Assembly: GCF_000003855.2 (NCBI RefSeq)
Contig: NW_003101663.1
Coordinates: forward strand, 459,715 to 523,714
Direction: 5' to 3'
From: Blastomyces gilchristii SLH14081
Taxonomy: Eukaryota > Ascomycota > Eurotiomycetes > Onygenales > Ajellomycetaceae
Length of the DNA: 64,000 nt
In this document: piece after piece, positions 48,901 to 59,632 of the stretch
Layout: each line of letters begins with the position of its first letter
Numbering within the stretch: the first letter of the stretch is position 1
Position numbers and translations under genes: made by a program
Notes under the pieces: model-generated
Told to the model about the DNA's origin: nothing
Databases searched by the model: none
What the model saw: only the letters and a program-made list of their open reading frames with translations

Positions 48901-50112
48901 AGATTTCTCGAAGAGCGGGGTCCCTGTACGTTCTGTGTTAAGCAACTCCTCAACTTGTATTTGAGAAGCTGTTATCGATGTATCTTTTAGATTGTATGCT
49001 AACCGCCCATACTTTATACAAAATAATAGGTTGACTTAGCGCGCATCCCCAAATTTCCTCGCTACCGTCCAGATTTCCAGGCCCCCGGACCCCGCGTCCG
49101 CATTGCAGAGAGCCTATCTCTGCTCGAAGAACATGACCAGATGACTGTGCTGGACGATGAAGAAGAAGAAGAAGACGAGCGCCCGACTGCAAGGTACTAT
49201 AAAAGCGAAAAGATACTGGGAAAACTGTACAGGGCTATTGATGAGGTGGAGTTCCTTCAGCATCGGCAGAATGCCATTGAGCGTTCGATGGCGATGGCTG
49301 CTCCTAGTGTGCTGAAGGGCGTCTGGGCGTTCGTACAAAGTGAGACGGTAGGGTTTCTGTGGGATCATCACGTTGAGAACGCACTGGAAATTCGGCAGAT
49401 GTATGTGAGGGAAATCGCTATACCTTCTTTGCCTGTCGCTCTTCGTCCTCCTTTTACTAACATATTGTTGCGTTCTATCTATTTAGTTACGAAGATAACC
49501 TCTTAGAAATCATGGCTCGGTACTCCTCCACCCCATGGAAGAGCTCCATCACCGAGTACGAAGTGTTCGTCGGCACTATCCTGGGCCACGGACAGAAAAT
49601 TACCCATCGACAGAAGGACGCGTCAAAACAGATGAGGGAGGGTACGTTGATTCCCGTGCATAACTTGCACTTTTCTATATTCAAAGACACAATACGCATC
49701 CGCGTTCCCTATATTATTATATACACTATCATGCCCCATTCCTTCAACAAAAGCCATAAACCACTAATCCATCATAAACCCAGAATACGAGGGGCTCGTC
49801 CAATTCGTCACCGCCATGATCCAAGGTCGCGAAACGGGCGGGATGGAATCGCTCGAACGGTCCATCGCCTGCCTTTACATCGCCATTGAAGAAGAGGGGA
49901 AGCATAATAACCAATCCTCACGGGTATCCAAACCCGATGCCTCCGCCACTCGTTACCGTCATAATTTGGAACAGCAATACCAGGGTCGATCAGGAGATGG
50001 CTTCGGGACTAACAAGCAGGGTAAAAAGCAGAGGCTGTTTAGTTTCCCGTGGATTGCGGCAATTGTGTGCCTAAAGGAGGTCGATAAGCTGCAGCAAACT
50101 ATGCCGTTTTAG
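45962..50112 (+). CDS. Cellular RNA-dependent RNA polymerase (RNA silencing)
   Basis: This is an eukaryotic RdRP of the QDE-1/SAD-1/Rrp family, which makes double-stranded RNA for Dicer in quelling or meiotic silencing. Five exons (45962-47816, 47916-48925, 49030-49400, 49487-49641, 49784-50112) give 1239 residues. The catalytic loop GGDLDGD, with Asp at about 858, 860 and 862, is intact. Upstream are conserved blocks such as DGVGTISP and QIRIAGAKGMVSLD. The first 60 residues look like an RRM-type fold (MEIFCRNVP, AILTIADYSKALKLL), as in SAD-1-like members. Splice junctions all keep frame. The C-terminal region is charged (EEEEEDERP) and helical. Which silencing pathway it serves cannot be told here; no Argonaute or Dicer gene is in the window. 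It appears functional, with no stop or frameshift. Confidence 0.94.
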
Positions 50113-51245
50113 GGATACGTCCCCGTACAGGAGGAGATCTGGGGGGGGGGGTGTGAGGAGGTTTTTAGAACGCAGGTATGTTCTGGTATGATATAGTTGC
50201 TGGTGCGTGTGTGCGGAGGTTTTCTCAGGGAAGGTGCACGAGTGATGTGGCCACGGTTCAGCAGGGTATGGAGTGGGTATTCAGCTTTAATTTCCTATTT
50301 CCCTGTTTAATCTTTTCCTCACTTGCGTTCGATGGTCTTCTGACTTGTCTAGGTAGGTAGATATCCTTCATCGAGGTGTTGGCGTCGGCAGTCTAACGGA
50401 TCTTGTTCTTTTGTTTTGCTTCCTCACATTTGCACTGGTGATGGTTGGGTGGGTGGCATTTGTTTTATCTTTGTTTCCTTCATTTAAATAATGTATTTCA
50501 CTAATACTTCTTCTTCATCCTCTGCTTTCTCTTGCCCTCCTTCCAGCAGAATATTACGGCAGCCAAGAGTAGACATGAATTACTCTAGTCCTAATGCAGT
50601 TAGTATGTTACTATATATGATTTAATCAGTCTATGAGCTTCCACCCCCCACGATCTCTCCAACATTTCTCAGAACCCCGGCTATAGAATCTCCTCAAGCG
50701 TATAGAGAGACCCCCCGGTATAGGGTATAGAGCCCCCCAGGTATAGAGCCCCCCGTATAGAGACCCCCAGGTATAGAGATCCCCCGGGGATAGAAACCCC
50801 CCCCCCCCCAGGTGTAGAGACCCCATAGAGGCTCCCGGGGTTATGATACATTGAGCTCTCTTTCAATGTGGGTCACTATTTCATACAATCTCCAATGAGA
50901 TCTCAATTACTAATACAATGAGTATCATCTCATTGCAACACTAGTATAAAAAATTATTGGTTCTTTCAGTGTGATAAATCCTCAGAAACGATAAATTAGA
51001 GATTGATGGAAGGTTGCCGTATTTTTTCGTTGCATCTTGTTACCATATTTGATACACTAGTAAGAAACTTGAAGCTCTCTCCGCTATCTCGGGCAGTTTT
51101 ATTCACATTTACTGATATGCGATGCGCCGAGCGGGAGAATACAGTTCCCCAGCCCAGCCATGTTCTACAACATTTATTAAAATCCTAACCTCCCCGTCCA
51201 GCGCCCCGATCCATATCTCTCTAATTCCCGCCCCCCTAGTTCACC
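50113..51245. other. Intergenic region with minisatellite
   Basis: About 1.1 kb between RdRP and MED6. It contains the G/C-strand-biased minisatellite annotated separately. The rest is A+T-rich, with no open frame that I can assign. Confidence 0.5.
50693..50836. repeat. Degenerate GTATAGAGCCCCCC minisatellite
   Basis: About eight to nine imperfect copies of a 14 to 20 bp unit with the core GTATAGAGACCCCC or GGTATAGAGCCCCCCA lie in tandem. Units differ by C-run length and single substitutions; one contains a C run of about 13. The plus strand is C-rich and the minus strand G-rich throughout. The repeat lies just beyond the RdRP 3' end. It is too irregular for a CRISPR array and has no spacers. 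Confidence 0.85.
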
Positions 51246-52592
51246 ATGGCTGCCCAGTCTGCGGTCCCACTGGAGGAAATCACCTGGCGCTCTCCTCTCC
51301 ATGTGCAGACGATGGGTGGCTTCCTTCATTCAAACAACAGTAGGTATATACATATTATGCATAACTATATCTATATTCCTTTATTGCTATAACCGAGATA
51401 CTAACCCAATACACCAAACAGTCCTCTTCTACTTCGCCGAATCGCCCTTCTTCGACCAGACGTCAAACAACGCCTCCCTTGCCATCCAAGCGAATTATAA
51501 TGAGAATTTCCGCCCTTTCATTGAGACACGCGAGGCCTTTGAGGGCCGGTTGAAAACTATGCAGGGTCTGGAGTTCATGGTCGTGCATGACCCACTGCAG
51601 GAGGCGGCGGCCGCCGCCGCGGTGGGTGGGAAACAACAGCGAAAGCAGCAGGAGTTGTCCAATATTTGGGTGATTCGGAAACAGATGCGGAAGAAGCGGA
51701 CGGGGGTGGGATCGGGAGCTGCAGGCGGTGATGATGAGATTCAAGTGCTCGCGACATACTTTGTTGTGGGGGATTCGGTGTTTATGGCACCGTCGGTGTT
51801 GAGGGTTGTGGGGAGTCGGATGGTATTGCAGTGCCCCATGGGAGAGTTTTTTTTTGCATAAATAACTGACTACTATCCTGGCAGCTCTCTGCGGTAACGT
51901 CTCTAACAAGAGCCCTTTCTGTCGCATCCCCATTGCCCACCTTCTCCCCTTCATACGGCCACACGTACATGCCCCCCGTCCCCAAATCCCTCGAAGCATC
52001 ACGCCCGGGCGTACAGCAATCCGGCCAACAGAGTGTTGGCGATGCTCCCATGCCCGATGCATCCTCACAATCCAAGGGCGGAAGCGTCCTATCAGCAACC
52101 GGAACAACACAACAACCAACAGCCTCGACATCCCCGCTAGCTTCATCATCAACAACAACACAAGACTCCCGCAGCCTCGTTGAAGCGTTCAACCTCCTCT
52201 CCCGCTACGGCGATGAATACATGGACGACGCACCCTTACTTGGTGAGCCAGGCTCCTTCATCATCGGAAAGACATCCACAGAGCCGCTGGTAGTGGGGAT
52301 GCGCCAGCCTATGAGTAGCAAGGTATCCAAGGCTCCCACTCCCGCCCCATCTGCTGGTGCGGGGCCCGGTGCGAGTAAACCGTGGACACCAGCAGCAACA
52401 GGAGGAGCAGCAGCGCCGCCTGCTATCAAAACTGATGCGGCTACCCTTGGGGCAGGGAAGGCGGGAAGAGGAGGGGAGAAGAGTCCTACTACTCCCGGGG
52501 GAGGGAAGGAGAGGGTTAAGCGGAGGAAGAGTAAGGTATCGTCTGCTACGGTGGCGTCGTTGGCTGCAGGATCGAGTGCGGGTGGCTCTTGA
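51246..52592 (+). CDS. med6: Mediator complex subunit 6
   Basis: Med6 is a head-module subunit of Mediator that contacts RNA polymerase II at promoters. Three exons (51246-51339, 51422-51822, 51885-52592) give 400 residues. The conserved N-terminal domain spans about residues 8-170: ITWRSPLHVQ, HSNNILFYFAESPFFDQTSNN (exon 1/2 junction inside it), the RPFIETREAFEGRL helix, and VLATYFVVGDSVFMAPSV. An Ala/Gln insertion of about 20 residues follows the GLEFMVVHDP strand. The C-terminal 220 residues are Ser, Thr, Ala and Pro rich, end in a basic KRRKSK patch, and are probably disordered. The start at 51246 has a good CACCATGG context. An alternative frame with an apparent start at 51301 is a shadow of exon 1. 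Confidence 0.95.
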
Positions 52593-53315
52593 TTTATGTG
52601 GATAGTATCTTTTTTTCAAAGTTGATTGACGGTTGGCTTCTTTATCTCACGTTTAGATTGAGCGTTTTATATCTGGGTCTATGTAATTGGGGGAATATAC
52701 CATGAGTTCATGAAATACATACGGAAGAGGCGCAAAAGGTGGGGATCTAAATAATGTGTACAATTCTTTTACATATTTACCAAATTTCGCAGCTATTTCA
52801 CATTTAACTACAACCATTCTGTTTCATCCTATTCCAATAAAATTGCCACAAATAGTACTTGTATGTATATAGTAGGCCTCTAAACTTCCGTATCACCGCT
52901 GCCATAGAACCCTGTGACTGCCCCCAGAGGTCCCGCCTGTCTTCGGAAACTTACCCCTCGTCCTAGACACTTATTCCCCGCGCGGTAACTGTATATAGAT
53001 GGACACATACCGTCATTGTTGGGTTGTATATCCACCGCCGCCGTGTTTCTTTAACCAACTCGATAATAGAGTTCTACAAGTTTAGCATCCATTGTTCGCT
53101 AATTCCCCGCGCTTGAAGTGAGTCAAGCCTTTGTTGTCGTCGCCGTTGCGCCGGGCCATCTATCTGCAATATCGAGTTCATAAAGAGACAAACTCATATA
53201 AGTAATCGAGAAAGCCATTTGCAAAAAGTTAGCAGTGAGGTGCAACCTTGCGATTACGCCCTCGATCAAATAAATATATATACCGCGACCCCATACTAAA
53301 CAAATCTCGCCCAAC
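52593..53315. other. Intergenic region, MED6 / LOG-family gene
   Basis: About 720 bp between tandem genes. The first half is A+T-rich (MED6 3' flank) and the second half should be the promoter of the next gene. No motif or RNA gene was recognised. Confidence 0.45.
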
Positions 53316-54190
53316 ATGGCTACCACCGCGGCCACCACCACCCATCCTAACGCAGATAAACCCACCGTAATCTGCGTTTTGTAAGTATATTTATTATTAC
53401 CAATCTCCTCTTCCCCGATATAGAAAATAATATACCATGTACACCAAAAAGCTAACCCGCACTGACCAGCTGTGGCGCCCACAAGGGCACATCCCCCGCC
53501 CACCTCGCCTCCGCCCGCGCCCTCGCCCACATCTTCCACAAAGCAAACATCACCCTCGTCTACGGCGGTGGCACAGGGGGCATCATGGGCGAGCTCGCAC
53601 GTACGCTAGTCTCCCTCTCGGGCCCCAGGGCTGTCCATGGTGTGATCCCCACCGCCCTCGTCAAGATCGAGAATGGATACCGGACATCGCTTACAGCTGC
53701 TGAATCGCAGGTGGGCGGGAAGGCGCCGGAGCGGGTAGTAATTATGAGTGAGGATGGTGGTGATGCTGGCAAGGCGGAGGGGGGAGGGCAGCGGCGGGGA
53801 TCGTTGCTAGGGGAGTCGGAGTATGGCCTTACGACGCTTGTGCCGGATATGCATACGCGCAAACGGATAATGGCGCAGAAGGTTATGGAGGGAGGTCCCG
53901 GGAGTGGGTTTGTGGCCCTTGCGGGCGGCTTTGGGACGCTGGAGGAGGCTATGGAGATGGTTACGTGGAATCAGCTTGGGATCCATCATTGCGGGATTGT
54001 GTTGTTGAACATTGATGGGTATTGGGACGGGCTTTTGCAGTGGGTGGAGAAGAGCGTGGAGTCTGGATTTGTGAATGAAGCGAATAAGGGCATTTTGGTG
54101 GAATGTCGCAGTGTTGAGGAGGTTTTGGGGGCATTGAGGGATTACAGGCTCAGTGAGGGGAGATACACGCTGGATTGGGCATCTAGTTAA
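53316..54190 (+). CDS. LOG-family nucleotide phosphoribohydrolase (cytokinin-type)
   Basis: This belongs to the LOG/TIGR00730 family, often mislabelled lysine decarboxylase. Members cleave N6-modified AMP to the free base, releasing active cytokinin in plants and some fungi. Two exons (53316-53380, 53470-54190) give 261 residues. The fold markers are VICVFCGAHKGTSP, VYGGGTGGIMG (52-62) and MHTRKRIM (149-156). The catalytic loop reads LAGGFGTLEE (172-181), where the family consensus is PGGxGTxxE; the Pro is replaced by Ala. A Gly/Glu-rich insertion of about 30 residues at roughly 112-140 is not part of the core. The family is certain. The substrate in this fungus is unknown, since no isopentenyl transferase lies nearby. 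Confidence 0.92.
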
Positions 54191-54573
54191 GGGGGGTTAA
54201 AAGTAAGAGCTAAAGGAAGTAAGGATCAGGCGGGAGTCTTCTTGTCAGTACCCTTGTTTCCTCCGGTTGACTCCTTTTATTAATAGTCATGAAGTTTTTC
54301 CGGTGTTGCTTTTGCTGAGTACAGGGTTGACGTGATGCATCAGATATGCACACGACCGGCCTGTGTATATATATACCTAGTTAGAATATGCCTGCTTTCC
54401 ATAGCCAGAAATTGCAATTATTGTTAGCTTATGATGTGAGTAGTGTTAGGATCGTATCGCGGTGATGGAAAACGTCATCTATTCCGATAAGCAGCGAATC
54501 ATGGCTAGAAAACATGGAGGTTGCATTTAAAACAGAAAGAAATCAAAAATCAGGATCATCGATCGTCATATAA
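54191..54573. other. Convergent 3' region, LOG-family / proteasome alpha6
   Basis: About 380 bp lie between converging stop codons. Sequence is A+T-rich with a short (TA)n at about 54366-54375. Nothing else was seen. Confidence 0.45.
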
Positions 54574-55515
54574 TCATGAGTCTACCTCCATTGACTGCCC
54601 CTCCGTCTCTGCCTCTGCCTGTTGCCCTTCAGAACTAGCACTCTCCAAAAACCCAGAAATTTCCAGACCCTCATACAACCTGAAGGCCTCAACTTTCCCT
54701 TTCCCCACCCCACTCCCAACTCCGACAACGCCAACTGACGTATTATCAACCGTCAGCTCCTTATCCTGCGACAGACTCTCCTTCAACGCCCTAAGCCCAT
54801 GCTGAATCAGCTCCTCCCTCCCACAATCCTCAAACTTCTCCAAATGACGCTCCAGGTACGTCCGCGCCATCTGGCTCCGCGCACCAATGGCGCAAGCAAC
54901 CATCTCTTGCGTCATGCCTGATGGCTGGAATTCGTATAGATGGGGGCCTGCGTCGTCGATGCCGGCCACGAGCAGGCCGACGCCGTAGGGCCGTTTACCG
55001 TACAGTTGGGTGTTTGACTGGGCGCGGTCGCCGAGTTTGGTGACGATGTGTTCGAGCGGGATGGGTCTGCCGTAGGTCATTTTCGAGGCGAGGGATTGCT
55101 GTTTCATGAAGTTTGACAGGACGCGGGCGTCGGAGGCGAGGCCCGCGATGGCGATGCCTAGGTGCTGGTCTATAGGGATTACCTTCTTTTGGTAGGAGGA
55201 TAATTCTTCGGCGTTGCGCTGTATATATCAATATATTAATATTTAGTATTGAACGGTGGGCGGAGGGTTGGTCTGGCATGGCCTCGCACCTTAAGAGCCA
55301 CCAGGACGGCATGTGTCTTGCTGACGATTCCGACGACTACTGACCCCTGTTTCACGGCTTCTTGGGCATATTCGACTTGGAAGATGCGACCCTGCGGCGA
55401 GCTGTAAGGGGGATTGCCTGGTCAGTGGAATTGGGTCTATCTAATGGAGAGAGCATCTGGTTGTCCGTGTTGCTTACAAGGTCACCGAATCGTTGTCGTA
55501 GTTGTTTCTGAACAT
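54574..55515 (-). CDS. pre5: 20S proteasome subunit alpha6 (Pre5/PSMA1)
   Basis: This is an alpha-ring subunit of the 20S proteasome. Three exons (55478-55515, 55290-55401, 54574-55218) give 264 residues. The alpha-subunit signature region, [20 protein letters not shown], comes right after the first intron, and [14 protein letters not shown] is typical of this subunit. [22 protein letters not shown] and [14 protein letters not shown] specify the alpha6 (PSMA1) type over the other six alphas. The acidic, E/Q/A-rich tail ending SMEVDS is common in fungal orthologues. The start [12 protein letters not shown] is the conserved family start. The gene is head-to-head with VPS55. Confidence 0.95.
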
Positions 55516-56027
55516 AGCGAATAGGCACTGGTAGCTGCGGGACGGGTATCTGAGAGAAAAACAGCTATACCAGAGATATTCCTGTTGTAATTAGATGCTG
55601 CAGCGTCACTTAGGTTGTATAATAGTATGTCTGGAGTTTGATATCTCGTAGGCAAAGCAGTGACGCGGTAGAGCTTCAGTCCAGATCGGGTTAGCTCGCC
55701 AAGAACCAGTGATTTGGTAAGAAAGGTGGCTGTATCGTACGGTACCGTATTGTATCCGACAACCCAGCTTCGGCGCTTCGTTGCTATCGCATACATCCAA
55801 CTGGATTAATCAATTTAATATCGCTTGCTTGGGGCTGAGCTTTTGCTACAGATTCTCATTTATTTTATTTCGTCTGCTGCTCTGACTTCTCCGCCTGCGT
55901 CTGCAGGACTCTCCGCTATACTCCTTTGATTGAAGCTGGAGCGGGCTTCACATCATCAAACACCATCACCTCCTCCCTCATCTCCCCTCCCTCCACTCTC
56001 CTGCCCGCCTCCATCCTCCAAGGCATC
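55516..56027. promoter_or_regulatory. Divergent promoter region, PRE5 / VPS55
   Basis: About 510 bp between two divergent start codons. A GGTGGC at 55725-55730 resembles the first six bases of the yeast proteasome element (GGTGGCAAA), but the match is partial and could be chance. A pyrimidine-rich leader precedes VPS55. Confidence 0.4.
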
Positions 56028-56644
56028 ATGGCAGCGGGACTAAAAACCATCATCGCCCTCTCCTTTGTACGATTACCCCTTTCTTCCTGACCCCATCTGA
56101 TAGACCACAGTTGCCTAACCGCTCTTCCCCGCCTGGATAACAAACAGGTCCTCGCAATCGGTTTCCTCTTGGTCATCCTCTCCGCCGCGCTATGGCATAA
56201 CTATCTCCCCCTCCTCGTCGTTGCCACATATGTAATCGCTCCACTACCGAACTGGATATGCGGCCGCTGTGCCAACCCTGATGATTTCATGGAGAGCGCG
56301 GGGAGCGCTGTGGTGGATTTCGGGAGGTGGTGCACTGGCTTCCTGGTTGTGATGGGCGTTGGTGCGTTGACTTCCTCCATAAATGCTGTTCTTGTATACA
56401 TCAGCTGCAGCGATACTCCTTACCCGAAAGGCCTCCTGCTTGGATCTCTTGAGGACCTGCCTGCATTCAAGTGGCCTGCTAACTTAAAACATGTCTGCCT
56501 GAATAAATAGCCCTCCCCACTCTTCTGGCTCATAGCGGTGCCATCCAGATTCCCGCGATGGTCATGTCGATCCTGGGTGGCCTATTGATATATACTACCA
56601 TCATCAGTTTCTCGATGTTTTTCCAGGAGCAGGAAGAGTTCTAA
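56028..56644 (+). CDS. vps55: Vps55, endosomal membrane protein
   Basis: Vps55 (OB-RGRP/LEPROT family) is a small membrane protein of late endosomes that forms a complex with Vps68. Together they act with ESCRT in cargo sorting to the vacuole. Three exons (56028-56066, 56148-56361, 56511-56644) give 128 residues with four predicted membrane segments. The family hallmarks are LAIGFLLVILSAALWHNYLPLL, the loop LPNWICGRC, GRWCTGFLVVMGVALPTLLAH at the exon 2/3 junction, and a final membrane segment ending FSMFFQEQEEF. Intron 2 (149 nt) contains an open extension of exon 2 that is not conserved. Its partner VPS68 is 3 kb downstream. Confidence 0.95.
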
Positions 56645-57382
56645 GAAGGCTAGAACCAAGACTAATGTGCTGTGTTTTTCCCCCTCTATCCCCGCCTACC
56701 TTACCCATATTCACCCACTATTATTAGTTTTCTGCGCTTCCCTTACATCTTATTTACCCCACGACAGTTCACCCTACGAGTCCAGGAGCCGGTGATTTGT
56801 TGTTTTTTTACGGTTTATGTTCTTTCCTTCTGCGTTTTATGACTTTTCTCTCTTGGGGTCTTGGTTATTGCTTTAATCCTATTGTTTCACCGTTTTCTTC
56901 AAGAGTGTGTACATGCATTTGGTGTTTCGCCTTGTGCTAGGGCTATATTGCAAGCCTGGAAGATCATATTCGAGCTACTGTAGTTATGGATGCTAATACC
57001 AATATACTCTTTCTCGATTTTCGCAAATGTACCCCTGATTGACACATGGAGGGATCGCCTCAAACATATATATCGGTCTTAGCTTTGTACGCTTCTCCAA
57101 TTACCCGATCTCTACCTGTTTATATTTTAGAGTCCTATAACTACCTAGGTATCAAGGTTGATAACCACGTGATATCGCGTCGCACCTGTCGCGACCATCG
57201 CAACTCGAAGTTTCAGACAAAAACTTCAACAAGCTCCAACATCTACGGTGCATGGGATTTTGAGGTATCTTTATTTATGGTAGACAATTTCAAAATTGAT
57301 ACATCTACACATTGGAATTAGGTTCCATACAAAACCCATCCCACCCAATTGTTGAAGTTTTTGCTAGCGCGTTCTGATCCGG
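56645..57382. other. Intergenic region, VPS55 / SLD7
   Basis: About 740 bp. The first part is T- and C-rich (VPS55 3' flank). A CCACGTGAT site (reverse ATCACGTG) lies at 57165-57173, followed by TCGCG-containing sequence at 57174-57194, about 200 bp before the SLD7 start. No gene was seen. Confidence 0.45.
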
Positions 57383-59171
57383 ATGGAAGTCTGGTCAGGC
57401 CAAGTCACTGGTGCCGCGGATCTTTCGCATGGGAAAGGTACGTGCTATGCGCAAGATACAATCCGAGCTGGAATCTGAAGAAATTCATGATATTAACACC
57501 ATTTGTCCACTAGGCATCTCACTGCTGGTCGATCCGACTTTGATTAGCCACTGCGCCCTACAGAAGGACGCCCGGCTCTCCCTCCGCTCCTTTGTTAATC
57601 CAACCCTTATCCCCTATTACGCGCGAATTGGCCCCGCTCTCGAGGTCCATATCAAAGACTTCAAGTCGATAGAATGGTGGAAATGCAGACTGTTAAGTGG
57701 TGTCGGTGACGAGGACGAGGACGCTGATGATCGCGTCGATGACCCGCTGCCTATCCAGTGCCCAACAGGGGTGCTTTTAGCTGTTGAAACGCCCCAACGA
57801 CGTGGTAGTACCTCCAATACGCTTAACAATGATGTGACGGATATCCTTGTGTACGGGGTGCTTGGTTTAACCTCTCTACATTCAAAGCGGCCGCCAACTC
57901 CTCCCTCATCATCACCTACTTTCCCTGATCCAACCCTAGAAAACTCAAATGACAATGAAGGCAGTGCTCCGGGGAGGGAATTGCGGATCTATGCCGTTAC
58001 ACTTTGCTCGGGGCTCATTTCGATGGCCAAAGCCCTACCATCTCCCCCATTTAGCCCAAACCCAGGCTCTTTCACTGATAATAATGATGATAATGATAAT
58101 GACAATGACAACGATTACGATAACGAGACATATGCCGAATTCCTACCGGAACAGCGATCTCCATGCCCCAAACGGAAGCGGATGGCAAGCATTTTCGACG
58201 CAGCGACTGAATACCATAAGAAGGTCCGACGGAAAGGTGGCCAGGCGGTTTCGCAGCTGATGTCGCGCAGCTTGTCGTTGGCGTCGGGCCATCAGCTGTC
58301 GAAGTCGGCAATTGCGAAGATTAAGAAAGAGCCGTTGGATACATCCTTCCTTGATAAAGGTAATAATATTAATAACAATGGTGATAGCAGTACACATAAA
58401 CCACGAATGTTATCGATCAGTAGGATAACGAAGACACCCAAGCAATCTTCGTCTGCTACACCGTTATCGACACATTTACGCGATTCCAGTTCGAACATCG
58501 GTGCACGCCCACGGACCGCGAGTGTCTCGAGTTGGAGAAGCACACCTGGACCCTTTGCCCCACAGCAACAACAACAACAACAACAACAGGATAGGCAGAT
58601 ACCCTCTCCACCACAGCTAGCCTATTCATCACCGTCTGAAACGATTTCAGCAAACAAAACACTATTAACCAGAACCATCCTAACGTGCATGCGTCTGTAT
58701 GGGTTCCATCGTAATTCGCGCACGAACAATCCAGCTGCCACTTCGAGTCAGTCAAAACAGCCACCGCTACCAGGATCGACGGATGTGGATTCCCCGGTTG
58801 TACTCCCGACGAAGACAACCGTGCCAACACCAATGCCTACCCACGCGCAAACGGAGAAGCCATCGCAATCGTACTCAAGGCCTTCAACAGCTACCGCTAT
58901 CCCTGCTGCTGCTCCACCAGATACAGAGGAAGACGACGATTTCAAAGCTATGTATCATGCTGCGTATCGCGCGGCATCTTTTGCGCTGAGGCGGTATTTG
59001 AAAGATGTTACGAATGGGTCTACTGGTACGGGAGGTTCAGCAGTGGCGGGGACAAATGGATTAAATAATGCTTCTTCCGAAACAGGGGGGGGGATGGGTG
59101 TGCCTTTGCTAGAAAGGGGGAAAGCTACGGATCTTGTAGATGGTATATTGAGGTTGTTTTGCGAGACGTAG
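57383..59171 (+). CDS. Sld7-like DNA replication initiation protein
   Basis: Sld7 binds Sld3 and helps load Cdc45 at replication origins in yeast. Two exons (57383-57437, 57514-59171) give 570 residues. The 55-nt first exon gives MEVWSGQVTGAADLSHGK and joins GISLLVDPTLI after the intron. The long frame that runs upstream of exon 2, with an in-frame ATG at 57411, is intronic shadow. The conserved Sld7 C-terminal domain is at about residues 505-570 (DFKAMYHAAYRAASFALRRYL and LLERGKATDLVDGILRLF). The middle is disordered, with a D/N repeat near 215-235 and a run of nine Gln near 390-400. Assignment rests on the C-terminal pattern and the N-terminal VWSG/LLVDP features recalled from fungal relatives. 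Confidence 0.82.
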
Positions 59172-59632
59172 GGGCTATTGTATGGCGAAAATATATATAT
59201 ATTCTTTCTTTTTTCTCCTGATGAGGCATATCCTCTGTTAAATTAGGCTAGACTACCGCTTCATAAAGATGTATCCTTAGTCAAGATTCGCCAATGCGGA
59301 GTAGACTTCTAGTATAATAGTGAGAGTTGATATGGAAGTGTCGGCGGAGACTGCAATCAGACGCACGTGACCAAGCTCGATCAATCTGACGTCGCCATTT
59401 GACGCCAGGCGGTTGCGAACAAACTGAACAAGATATCAAACACATCCGCTGCGGACTCACAGAGGCTTACCGTGGAGCATCCGAACATAATACGAGGGGA
59501 TATTATATGCTTAAATCCTTCTCTTTGCGCTCTTTAAACAAATAGATAACATATAATTACCCGTCCGCTCCCCGCTCCCTTGACTCAAACAACCACCAAG
59601 CTTCAACATCCTCACATCTTTGCTCACCCGCC
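59172..59632. promoter_or_regulatory. Upstream region of VPS68
   Basis: About 460 bp between tandem genes. It includes GCACGTGAC (reverse GTCACGTG) at 59363-59371, about 270 bp before the VPS68 start. No other element was recognised. Confidence 0.45.

Noticed and set aside
50693..50836. Possible CRISPR-like array
   Set aside because: Units are contiguous and imperfect with no spacers; this is a eukaryotic minisatellite.
56169..56510. Readthrough frame beyond VPS55 exon 2
   Set aside because: The extension is not conserved, and splicing 56361 to 56511 restores the VPS55 C-terminal membrane segments.
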